DNA from: a virus
Strand: one strand, 5' to 3'
Virus record (IMG/VR): IMGVR_UViG_3300030943_000175
Location: 1 to 23,741 of that record
DNA length: 23,741 bases
Shown: piece by piece, positions 6,452 through 13,265 of the stretch
Position numbering within the stretch: position 1 is the first letter of the stretch
Layout of the letters: each line of letters opens with the position of its first letter
Position numbers and translations under genes: made by a program
The notes under the pieces: generated by a model
Told to the model about the DNA's origin: nothing
The model's input: only the letters and a program-made list of their open reading frames with translations
The model's database searches: none

Positions 6452-7170
6452 AGCATATCTGTCAATAATAAATCACCATCACTTACAGCCTCAATGCTGT
6501 ATTGCATCATATTTGGCTTACCCTGAACGGGTGAAAACTTCAGGCTTTCGGTAACGATCCGGGTGATGCTTCTTTGTGCAAAGTTTTGTCCGGAAACTTC
6601 AATGCTTCCGGCAATTTCGTGAAACAATTGTATTGCTTCCATTTGCTCAGCCACCGTTTGTTGTGTGAGCGGGTTTAGGTTATCCGGAAGGATTATACCG
6701 GAGATGGAAATACTCCAGTCCTCTAAACCGTAAATTTCTTTCACTGTACCAATACCACCTAACGTAGGTGTTTTGGTCACTGTTTTTTGTCTGCCAAATT
6801 CGACCAACGTAGCCAATGGCATCAATAAATCACTCAGCTCAATGTCGATCAGATTTCCCTTGTAATCCCATATTTTATAGGTACCTCCTTTTAGCCAGAA
6901 AGCGCCAAAGCTTTTTTGGCCAAAACGTACCGGAGCATTGTCATAATCAACATCATTATTCAGAACCTGAATATTGGTATAAGGTAAAGCCAAACCATCG
7001 GCTGGCGTTCCTTCCTTCACATCGGTATAGGGAAGGGCTTTATAAGTCCGTTTCAGAAACCACGGCACATAAACCGGCGATTCAACGCCAAACACATCGC
7101 TCAACAGCCTACTTACATAGCCTGTATCGATTGCTGGCCGTTGGTCTAATATGGAAGGTTTATAGGTCAT
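6448..7170 (-). CDS. DUF6046-like tail hub-associated protein
   Basis: 240 residues. I recognise the DUF6046-type pattern of Bacteroidota phages: an N-terminal region with paired aromatic/Pro loops (VYVPWFLKRTY, ALPYTDVKEG, ALPYTNIQVL), a strand pair GTYKIWDYKGNLIDIELSD, then the conserved block VTKTPTLGGIGTVKEIYGLE followed by DWSISISG near residues 130-157. It occupies the place of Mu Gp43 (N) between tape measure and hub, so a role joining tape measure or tube to the hub is likely. Overlaps tape measure stop by 4 bases (7167-7170) and the hub gene by 4 bases. The family number is from memory. Confidence 0.65.
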   Translation of the reverse strand: MTYKPSILDQRPAIDTGYVSRLLSDVFGVESPVYVPWFLKRTYKALPYTDVKEGTPADGLALPYTNIQVLNNDVDYDNAPVRFGQKSFGAFWLKGGTYKIWDYKGNLIDIELSDLLMPLATLVEFGRQKTVTKTPTLGGIGTVKEIYGLEDWSISISGIILPDNLNPLTQQTVAEQMEAIQLFHEIAGSIEVSGQNFAQRSITRIVTESLKFSPVQGKPNMMQYSIEAVSDGDLLLTDML

Positions 7171-9203
7171 GATAATGCGACTAGTCCGTCACTCAGTTTG
7201 TCGTTAATAACTCTTACAACCTTTTCAGCAATGGCCTCAAAATTGTTTTTATCAGCATCACCACTGATAGTAAAGTAGTTCTTGATGTCGATCTTTTGAG
7301 AAATATTCTTTATTCCGGAGGAAGATCCGGAACCCTTTAATTCAGCGTCTGAAGTCTTTTTGCTGGCTGTTTTTAAGTCACCTGGCTTAATTACAGGTGA
7401 CGGTCTTAACAGAGATAAATGTTTATCGACAGGAGACATTTGCCAATCGGCTGCCTGAAATGCAAAATCAGGGTTGCCATTGCTTGCATAAGGCACGAAA
7501 CTGGAAGCATCGGTTTTTGGTCGTTTATCAGGATTTTCCTTGTAAAAGTCCTCCATTCCTTCCTGTTTGCCTTTCCCGAAAGCTTCACCAATCTCACGGC
7601 CATAGTTGGTCGCTGCATCTCCTATTTTTTTAAACCCAGCCGAAAATGAATAGTTAGGATCAAACCAGTTGAGCGGGTTGAAAACACCGCTCAGCAAATC
7701 CAATATACCTGATCCGACTTCTTTAATAAATCCCCAGACGCCAGTAAATACAGTTTTAACAGCATCCCACAAACCCCACAAAAAGCCTCTGAAGGTTGCT
7801 GAAGTATTGTAAAAATAGGTTGCTAAAGCAATCAGTCCGGCAATAATGGCTGCAATCCACCCGATAATTGGGATATTCATAATTGCAACGCCCAGGGCTT
7901 TGGCTGCTACACCCATCATTCCGAATGCACCAGAAATCAACGTACTGGCTCCTGTAACGATCGCTCCAATAACAGGCATAGTTTTCAAGGTATCAAAAAG
8001 CAAAATAACACCTGTACGGGCATTTGCCAGGTTAGCCATGATCATTACTGCGCCTGCCAGTCCGTCAATAAACGGCGTGATCTTCGAAGTCACATCAAAC
8101 ATGCCAATAGCAATATCGGTAAACCATGTTTTCACACGCCCCATGGTTTCGTTATAACCACTCATTACAATGTTTGCCTGTTCAACAGCTGTATTAGTGC
8201 CGGTAATCTTTGTTTTTAGCTGGTCCTGGTAATCACACGACCGGAGCAATATTTCAGCGGCGGCGGCATTCTCAACACCAAAAATCTGTGCCACTACGGT
8301 AGAATCACTCTGTGCTTTCTTTAATTCGCGCAAACGAGTGGTTAATGGCAATGTTTTGTTCGAAACAATGTCGTAGTTAATGCCCAATGCCTCCAACTTT
8401 GCGGCGGCTTCTTTGGGTACAATGTCGATACCTGCCATTTTCGAAAGCACATTTCGCAAAGCGGTACCGGCTTCAGCGCCATATTTACCACCCTGTGCAA
8501 GCGCCTGAATGGCGGCATTGGTCTCAATAAAGCTCACTTTGCTACTTAAAGCCTGCACCCCCGCCACGTTTAAGGCGTTTGTGATCTGAGGAACTTCAGC
8601 AGCGCCTTCTTTGGCACCGGCAGCCATCACGTTCATCATGGTTGTCATCTCTTGTGCTGCCTTCATCGGATCGCTCAGGTCAACTCCAAACTGAAGCATG
8701 GACGTTGTTAAGGCGTCCATCGATGCAACCGCATCGTTTTTCATTGTTTTGCTCAGCGTGGCAATATCGCGGCCCATCAAATCAAGCGCATCCTGATTTT
8801 TTGCAATATCAGGGCCAAAACGCGAAAGAACGCCTTTATAACTTTCCAACATGGCCGAGGCATCACCGCCAAACACTTTGGCGGTGGCCCTGCCCTTTTC
8901 TCCCAACTCATCCAGCGCGTCACCGGAAACCCCGGTCAAGGCTTCTAAATCTTTTAGCTGCGCATTAAATGTCGCGCCTGGAGCATTGAGTTTGTCAAAT
9001 TCATTCGCAATATTCTGAACGGCATCGTTGATCGCGAACAGATCAATTGCCGACATTCCTTTTAGCTTCTTACCGCTTTCTTCAGCTTTATGGCCAATGT
9101 CATCAACCCCTTTGGCTGCTTTTTCGCTTGCATTGATTACATCCTTCATAGGCCCTGTAATCTTATCTACAAGTTCAAGAATCCATTGAGTTGTTGTTGA
9201 CAT
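7167..9203 (-). CDS. Tail tape measure protein
   Basis: 678 residues. Sets tail length and is ejected with DNA. Residues about 70-330 match the phage minor tail/tape measure core (TP901-like: LEALTGVSGDALDELGEKGR, TTSMLQFGVDLSDPMKAAQE, GTALRNVLSKMAG, VVAQIFGVENAAAAEILLRS). Residues about 385-475 hold several hydrophobic segments (VMIMANLAN, IIGWIAAIIAGLIALATYFY) thought to help cross the inner membrane. The C-terminus is polar. Using the usual rule of about 0.15 nm per residue, tail length would be near 100 nm. The first codons overlap, in another frame, the end of the frameshifted chaperone extension (stop at 9175-9177), as in many tailed phages. Confidence 0.93.
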   Translation of the reverse strand: MSTTTQWILELVDKITGPMKDVINASEKAAKGVDDIGHKAEESGKKLKGMSAIDLFAINDAVQNIANEFDKLNAPGATFNAQLKDLEALTGVSGDALDELGEKGRATAKVFGGDASAMLESYKGVLSRFGPDIAKNQDALDLMGRDIATLSKTMKNDAVASMDALTTSMLQFGVDLSDPMKAAQEMTTMMNVMAAGAKEGAAEVPQITNALNVAGVQALSSKVSFIETNAAIQALAQGGKYGAEAGTALRNVLSKMAGIDIVPKEAAAKLEALGINYDIVSNKTLPLTTRLRELKKAQSDSTVVAQIFGVENAAAAEILLRSCDYQDQLKTKITGTNTAVEQANIVMSGYNETMGRVKTWFTDIAIGMFDVTSKITPFIDGLAGAVMIMANLANARTGVILLFDTLKTMPVIGAIVTGASTLISGAFGMMGVAAKALGVAIMNIPIIGWIAAIIAGLIALATYFYNTSATFRGFLWGLWDAVKTVFTGVWGFIKEVGSGILDLLSGVFNPLNWFDPNYSFSAGFKKIGDAATNYGREIGEAFGKGKQEGMEDFYKENPDKRPKTDASSFVPYASNGNPDFAFQAADWQMSPVDKHLSLLRPSPVIKPGDLKTASKKTSDAELKGSGSSSGIKNISQKIDIKNYFTISGDADKNNFEAIAEKVVRVINDKLSDGLVALS

Positions 9204-9411
9204 TGCTTAAAACCTCCGATATTGCGGCTATAAAAGCCATTTTGATGTTTAAATGATTGAGTTTGTTGATGTGCAGGTATTCGGCGTAGAGCTTACACCA
9301 CTTCTTATCATCCAGCGAGTCCGGATCAATGCCATATTCTTTGCGAATAATGGCATCCGCCTCCTGGATAAAGTCATTTTCACCAATTCGATAGCGCTCT
9401 ACGCTTTTGAT
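9175..9411 (-). CDS. Tail chaperone C-terminal extension made by -1 frameshift (GT/Gp41'-like)
   Basis: This frame has no start codon of its own near its beginning and is reached from the chaperone gene by a -1 shift at the slippery site. After the shift, ATC at 9409-9411 begins a 78-residue extension (IKSVERYRIGENDF, then YGIDPDSLDDKKWCKLYAEY and NIKMAFIAAISEVL) that ends at TGA 9175-9177, 29 bases inside the tape measure gene. The full shifted product from 10067 would be about 297 residues. In lambda and Mu the equivalent G-GT proteins load tape measure for tube assembly. The extension's Glu/Lys helical nature and its overlap with the tape measure start match that role. Confidence 0.88.
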   Translation of the reverse strand: MKSVERYRIGENDFIQEADAIIRKEYGIDPDSLDDKKWCKLYAEYLHINKLNHLNIKMAFIAAISEVLSNVNNNSMDS

Positions 9412-10067
9412 AAAAAACTTTGCGCCGGTGATATCATCTGGCGCAATTTCGAAACAACGCCCATGTAAACGATACCATCCTCCAGCGCGTCCATATCACC
9501 GCCAACAACCAGGTTTTTAACCGCCTTTTCTGAAAATTCATCAATCTTTTTAGCTTCAGCAAGTGGAAGCAACATCTTAATTAAACCACGATCCGGACGC
9601 TTAACCAGGTACTGGTATTGCTCACCTTCCTCGATCACTTTTCCCGAATATTTGGCAGATAATTCACCGGCCAACGAAGTATATTCACCTTTATAGCACA
9701 ATTCTTTTAATTGCTCAAGTGGCGTTAAACGATCTTCCAGGCTTAGTTCATTGTTAACGATTGTCGCAAAGTCAATTCCTAACTGTTTAAATAAAATACG
9801 GTCGCTATATGGCATGTTATCAATGTCATAAACTGGCGATTCCACCACCACGGTGATTACCTTTATCCGGCCATACTTCACCTTCAGATCATTGATCACC
9901 TCAGGTGTAATGCTTGCACTAACGATAGCCGGACCAGCCATCAAAAAAACAGCATGATCCTTTAAAAACGCACCGGTGGCCACCGGATCGGCCTGCACAA
10001 CAGCGCCAACAACACTCACACACAATAGGACTAAACAGCCCATCAAAACACGAAAAGAAAATTTCAT
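9399..10067 (-). CDS. Tail assembly chaperone (G/Gp41-like) with signal-peptide-like N-terminus
   Basis: 222 residues. Position between tube and tape measure, plus the slippery site near its end, identify the chaperone. Family-like parts: ITPEVINDLKVKYGRIKVIT at 53-72 and the C-terminal helical half EGEQYQYLVKRPDRGLIKML (147-166) to VKNLVVGGDMDALEDG. Between them is an unfamiliar 70-residue insert (about 78-145). Odd: residues 1-27 look like a secretion signal (KFSFRVLMGCLVLLCVSVVG, cleavage-like VVQA before Asp27) with a second hydrophobic stretch at 36-52. Chaperones are cytoplasmic, so either this N-terminus is a membrane anchor, the true start is internal, or a fusion occurred. The upstream 189 bp carries two hairpins. 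Confidence 0.8.
   Translation of the reverse strand: MKFSFRVLMGCLVLLCVSVVGAVVQADPVATGAFLKDHAVFLMAGPAIVSASITPEVINDLKVKYGRIKVITVVVESPVYDIDNMPYSDRILFKQLGIDFATIVNNELSLEDRLTPLEQLKELCYKGEYTSLAGELSAKYSGKVIEEGEQYQYLVKRPDRGLIKMLLPLAEAKKIDEFSEKAVKNLVVGGDMDALEDGIVYMGVVSKLRQMISPAQSFLSKA
9411..9417 (-). promoter_or_regulatory. -1 frameshift slippery site T TTT TTA
   Basis: On the coding strand the zero frame reads AGT TTT TTA TCA AAA GCG TAG. The heptamer T TTT TTA fits X XXY YYZ exactly and is the same as the HIV-1 gag-pol site. A stop (TAG, 9399-9401) follows 9 bases later. A short stem AGCG/CGCT lies just downstream and could stimulate the shift. Confidence 0.9.
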
Positions 10068-10118
10068 ACTTGTAAATTTTAGATTATTAAAAAATTGAAA
10101 TTTGATTCTTGGAATAAT

Positions 10119-10172
10119 AAAGACCGCCCTATCTCACGTCGATCTCCCATATCGGGGTTTCGGGCGGTCTTT
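10119..10172. terminator. Hairpin between tube and chaperone genes
   Basis: AAAGACCGCCC (10119-10129) pairs perfectly with GGGCGGTCTTT (10162-10172), an 11-bp stem with a 32-base loop that itself holds a CGAT/ATCG pair. On the minus strand the stem is followed by ATTATT, a weak U-tract, so partial termination below the tube gene is plausible. It could instead be a dispersed palindromic element. Confidence 0.65.
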
Positions 10173-10184
10173 TCCTTATCTCTG

Positions 10185-10223
10185 AGGCTCCACATTCATC
10201 AGCACTAATCTTCTCAGGAGCCT
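10185..10223. repeat. Second inverted repeat in the tube-chaperone gap
   Basis: AGGCTCC (10185-10191) and GGAGCCT (10217-10223) form a 7-bp stem around a 25-base loop, beside the stronger hairpin at 10119-10172. The 189-bp gap 10068-10256 otherwise holds only three TTTTGCC units next to the tube stop and an AT-rich leader before the chaperone start. Confidence 0.55.
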
Positions 10224-10231
10224 TTCCCTGT

Positions 10232-10252
10232 TTTTGCCTTTTGCCTTTTGCC
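10232..10252. repeat. 7-bp tandem repeat TTTTGCC x3
   Basis: Three identical TTTTGCC units end four bases before the tube stop codon. The same 7-mer builds the Lys-rich coding tail at 11942-12041. Confidence 0.9.
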
Positions 10253-10256
10253 TTGA

Positions 10257-10691
10257 TTACACATTCCACCAAATGTGGCTCACAACCAAATCGAACTTGG
10301 TAGCGATTACCTTGTCGTTTTGCTTCACATCAACGCCACGTCCTTTGAATTCGCAATTGTGAATAATGTCCTTTTTCTTAAAGCCATTGTATTCGTATTC
10401 AACCACGATCGGAAAAGGAGCAATGGAGTCAAGGCCCTTGGTTGGAGGTAACGAGTTCTGAAGTGCGTTGACTTCTTCCAGCAATAAGGTAATGGATGCT
10501 TTTGCGGCATAATTGCCTTTACTACGTCCAATCGGATATTGACCGGCGCCATACACGTTTTCTTTCTCAGTCGAATCATCGTACGATAAAGCGGTAATGC
10601 CTTCCACATCGCGACCCAGCATATTTGTGGTGACAGAATTCCATCCTGCCATCTGTCCGAACTTGTTAATTAAACTACCTGCTGTTGCCAT
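10257..10691 (-). CDS. Tail tube protein (gpM/FII/XkdM-like)
   Basis: 144 residues, the usual size of a contractile-tail tube protein. Recognisable stretches: ALSYDDSTEKENVYGAGQYP at about 34-53 (the loop typical of XkdM-type tubes, with a YG.G..P turn), YAAKASITLLLEEVNAL at 61-77, and the final strands DIIHNCEFKGRGVDVKQNDK and KFDLVVSHI, where the 'NC.F' strand and a C-terminal I.W element are common. It follows the sheath gene directly (stop 10696, start 10691), the invariant order of sheath then tube. The long gap after it carries two hairpins, in line with a need for more tube than downstream products. Confidence 0.88.
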   Translation of the reverse strand: MATAGSLINKFGQMAGWNSVTTNMLGRDVEGITALSYDDSTEKENVYGAGQYPIGRSKGNYAAKASITLLLEEVNALQNSLPPTKGLDSIAPFPIVVEYEYNGFKKKDIIHNCEFKGRGVDVKQNDKVIATKFDLVVSHIWWNV

Positions 10692-10695
10692 GTCG

Positions 10696-11919
10696 TTACA
10701 GATTATTGGTTAAACCTAAGTCAACGCTGAATTCGTGAACAATTCGTCCAACTACAATCCGGCATTTCACCTCCAGCGGCGTATCTTCACCAATGGCCTG
10801 AGCCGGATTGATGTACACGTCCTTATCCTCAATATTACCAGCCGAAACCATTGCATCAAGTGCGGCATTTACAGAGCTTTCGCAACCTGCAATCCAGGTA
10901 CTTTTCAAGTAACCAGTTTGTGGATCGGTTGGCACTTTCGAGCGTATGCGCGGGATCAGCGTATTTCGGATGATCCTGGCCGCTTTGTTCCAGATGCAGT
11001 TAAAATTGAAGTAAGCATAGTCGCTTGCTTTTGTCACTGCTGTGGGGCATCCATTCCAATAAAATCCCGGATAGTTAGCAAACGAACCTACATACATCCA
11101 GCCTCTTTCGGTCAGTTCCTTCTGTTCGGACTCTGTTAAGGTTTGAAAGGCGGTACCGTCGCTCAAAGCAGCCGAAAGCCAGCGTCCCAATGCTTCATCG
11201 GTCAGCGAGTAGTTTTCTTCACCCCTGCGCGTTCGTGGTTTTTCTTCGATATCAACGCTGCCGATATCTTCATGAATTTTACGCACAGCAATTGAGCCTA
11301 AAGCGGTGCCAATGGCAGCGCGCAAAGCATAACCAGCATTCAATTCAGCCACGGAAGGATCTTGTCCAACCACATAGCCAATATTTGGGGCTGTAACAGT
11401 GCGTAAGTCAGGATAATCGGTAACTGTAATAGCTTCAGCCGCGCCTACACCTTCAACCAAAATCCCGTCGATGTACAAGTATTCAGCCAGAAATGATGTT
11501 ACCAGGCTTTGTAACGCCACAGCATCAACCAAAGCCGATTCCGCTGGCGTAGCCAGTCCCGAAATGCCTAATACATTAATGCCTTTGATACCGCGAATAG
11601 CAGCCTTCAGATCAGCATCAGCAACCAAAGCAGCTACCGTTTTGGTTTTATCCACCGGTATCAGCCAAAACGTTGCTTCAGGTGCCAGTCTGAACATTTC
11701 CGACAAATGATAATACAGCAATTCGCTGTTGGTATCATCGGTAGAGGCTGTAATTCCAAGTTCCTCCACTGCGTTGATGTCCAGCAATTCAGTCGCTGTA
11801 TTGTAGGCAAGATCTCCCACCAGAGTCATCCCGGCAATCAGGCAAATAACACGGTCTGAACTGGTAGTTCTACCAAGTCCGCCGTTCAGTTTATTTACTA
11901 TTGTTCCCTGGAAACTCAT
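10696..11919 (-). CDS. Tail sheath protein, DUF2586 type
   Basis: 407 residues. Contractile sheath subunit; contraction drives the tube through the envelope. Matches DUF2586 of Bacteroidota phages: VNKLNGGLGRTTSSDRVICLIAG at the start, the AYNTATELLDINAVEELGI segment at about 38-56, the middle GQDPSVAELNAGYALRAAIG, and the conserved end VYINPAQAIGEDTPLEVKCRIVVGRIVHEFSVDLGL, where the terminal beta strands would link neighbours in the sheath lattice. Shorter than Mu gpL (495). Its start overlaps the preceding stop (TAATG at 11917-11921). Confidence 0.9.
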   Translation of the reverse strand: MSFQGTIVNKLNGGLGRTTSSDRVICLIAGMTLVGDLAYNTATELLDINAVEELGITASTDDTNSELLYYHLSEMFRLAPEATFWLIPVDKTKTVAALVADADLKAAIRGIKGINVLGISGLATPAESALVDAVALQSLVTSFLAEYLYIDGILVEGVGAAEAITVTDYPDLRTVTAPNIGYVVGQDPSVAELNAGYALRAAIGTALGSIAVRKIHEDIGSVDIEEKPRTRRGEENYSLTDEALGRWLSAALSDGTAFQTLTESEQKELTERGWMYVGSFANYPGFYWNGCPTAVTKASDYAYFNFNCIWNKAARIIRNTLIPRIRSKVPTDPQTGYLKSTWIAGCESSVNAALDAMVSAGNIEDKDVYINPAQAIGEDTPLEVKCRIVVGRIVHEFSVDLGLTNNL

Positions 11920-12245
11920 TATTTATCAGTTTTAGGTTCAGTTTTGCCTTTTGCCTTTTCACTTTTGCCTTCTCCAGTTTCCGGTTTCCCTTCTCCTGCA
12001 TCCGGTTTTTCACTTTTGCCTTTTGCCTTTTCACTTTTGCCTTCCACTTCATCACGGGTAAACCGCGCAATTGCCAGTTCTTTTCCCGAAATATTACGCT
12101 TCGAATGATTCAGCACAGCATTCTCACCTTCATCGGTAATAAATGCCATTCCATCGCTTGTTACAGCAACTTTTTCAGCTTTCGGATAGCGCCCAAAAAT
12201 ATCGGCAGCTACAGCCTTCAATTCCTCTTTATTCAGTGTTTTCAT
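11919..12245 (-). CDS. Small protein with Lys/Glu/Gly repeat tail between capsid and sheath genes
   Basis: 108 residues from the ATG at 12243-12245. A longer reading to 12293 would translate a hairpin and is rejected. Residues 1-75 are mixed alpha/beta (MKTLNKEELKAVAADIFGRY, KVAVTSDGMAFITDEGENAV) and resemble small Bacteroidota head-tail operon proteins of unknown role. Residues 80-108 are low complexity (GKSEKAKGKSEK, GEGKPETGEG), encoded by two 7-bp DNA arrays. Position between major capsid and sheath suggests a head or connector accessory. Downstream gene starts within its stop codon, so they are coupled. Confidence 0.6.
   Translation of the reverse strand: MKTLNKEELKAVAADIFGRYPKAEKVAVTSDGMAFITDEGENAVLNHSKRNISGKELAIARFTRDEVEGKSEKAKGKSEKPDAGEGKPETGEGKSEKAKGKTEPKTDK
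11942..12041. repeat. Two 7-bp arrays coding for a Lys-rich tail
   Basis: TTTTGCC, TTTTGCC, TTTTCAC, TTTTGCC at 11942-11969 and TTTTCAC, TTTTGCC, TTTTGCC, TTTTCAC, TTTTGCC at 12007-12041, each in exact 7-bp register, encode the repeated peptide GKSEKAK. The unit is identical to the non-coding array at 10232-10252. Confidence 0.93.
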
Positions 12246-12260
12246 ACTGTATTTTTTTAA

Positions 12261-12307
12261 AACTCTTCCAAAGTTTTCACTGGTATTATTCAAACTTTGG
12301 AAGAGTT
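12261..12307. terminator. 16-bp perfect hairpin after the major capsid gene
   Basis: AACTCTTCCAAAGTTT (12261-12276) and AAACTTTGGAAGAGTT (12292-12307) are perfect inverted repeats around a 15-base loop. On the coding strand the stem ends GAGTTTT, a short U-tract, so it can act as a partial terminator behind the most abundant virion protein. It ends 15 bases before the next start codon. Confidence 0.75.
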
Positions 12308-12322
12308 GTTGTGGTTAAATAA

Positions 12323-13252
12323 CTATCCGGCAATACCACTCACAATCGCGCCGGTTCCGTATTCCTCAATCCGATCGATCAAACCATAAGTTTGCAACCT
12401 GAATGTCGAAGTTGGATCAGCTGATTTGGTATCCTGTGTCTCAGGGCTGTAAAGAATTTTCACGGCTTCGATGTGATAGATCGTGTTTTTTGCATAGAAA
12501 AACGTTGATGCTACATGGTCAGTCGAAGTCAAAGCAGCTCCTTTAGCAAGTTTAGCGCCGGCTGCACTGTAAGCCGTTGTTGCATTATTATCCCAGAAAT
12601 TGAAACCCATAATTGATTTCACTTTTCCGGTAGTCACATCAAAGAAGATGTTTTTATCAGCGAAGTATTTTGCGCTGTCACGGTCAAGGATCAAATCTGT
12701 TTGATGCTCAGGACAAAGAACCATGTTCAATGCAGTCATGTCTGGAAGGTTCAGTTTCTTGATCAATTCCAGGTATTTCACGAAATCAGCAAATTGGGCT
12801 CTTAAACGTCCGGTACCGTCAGAAGGTCCTGTCGTGCGCATAACCGGCATATCAGAACTTGAAGCATTGGGAGGCGCTAATTTCCACAGCACGTGGTCAC
12901 GGATCCCCATTTTTAAAGCTTCCATGTGTTTTACACGCACAGTCGACCGTTTGTCAAAATTCAAATAACGGATTTCAGCGTCAGAAACTGAAGTCGGCTC
13001 TGTATCGTATTTTTCCCATTCCACAAAGGTTTTCTTTCCGGCCATCGCTTTTGCGGTAAATTCAGCAGTATTGTTTACAAGGAAACCAACATTGTTGATC
13101 AACTTGTTAAAACGGATACCATCAGCCGTAATGGCTTCTATAGGCGCTCCTTGCAGTTGACTTAAAAAGTCATCCTTGTAATTTTTCAACTCCACCAAAA
13201 GCTGGGGGGCTACAAATTGGTTCAAATAATTACCATCTGTTAAAGCTGGCAT
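12323..13252 (-). CDS. Major capsid protein
   Basis: 309 residues, HK97-like major head protein by position (directly after the protease-scaffold) and sequence style. Seen: an N-arm LNQFVAPQLLVELKNYKDDF; the E-loop-like stretch ITADGIRFNKLINNVGFLVN; KTFVEWEKYDTEPTSVSDAE and the following long spine helix region; MVLCPEHQTDLILDRDSAKY near 185-205, a P-domain/A-domain element common in Bacteroidota Mu-like capsids; and STFRLQTYGLIDRIEEYGTG near the C-terminus. Length matches Mu gpT (about 305). No N-terminal delta domain is present, consistent with the scaffold being carried by the upstream protease gene. Confidence 0.88.
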   Translation of the reverse strand: MPALTDGNYLNQFVAPQLLVELKNYKDDFLSQLQGAPIEAITADGIRFNKLINNVGFLVNNTAEFTAKAMAGKKTFVEWEKYDTEPTSVSDAEIRYLNFDKRSTVRVKHMEALKMGIRDHVLWKLAPPNASSSDMPVMRTTGPSDGTGRLRAQFADFVKYLELIKKLNLPDMTALNMVLCPEHQTDLILDRDSAKYFADKNIFFDVTTGKVKSIMGFNFWDNNATTAYSAAGAKLAKGAALTSTDHVASTFFYAKNTIYHIEAVKILYSPETQDTKSADPTSTFRLQTYGLIDRIEEYGTGAIVSGIAG

Positions 13253-13265
13253 AGTTCAATTCCTC

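Noticed and set aside
9253-9468. Plus-strand 71-codon frame over the chaperone-tape measure junction
   Set aside because: It is antisense to the frameshift extension, which has a slippery site and correct geometry; the plus frame has no start signal or family likeness.
10129-10256. Open -1 frame running on from the tube gene through the hairpin (ends PPETPIWEIDVR)
   Set aside because: It has no ATG and no slippery site at the tube gene end, and its sequence follows the palindromic DNA; most likely a chance frame of a repeat element.
12246-12293. Longer start for the small protein before the sheath
   Set aside because: The extra 16 codons translate one arm and the loop of a 16-bp perfect hairpin; the ATG at 12245 follows directly after it.
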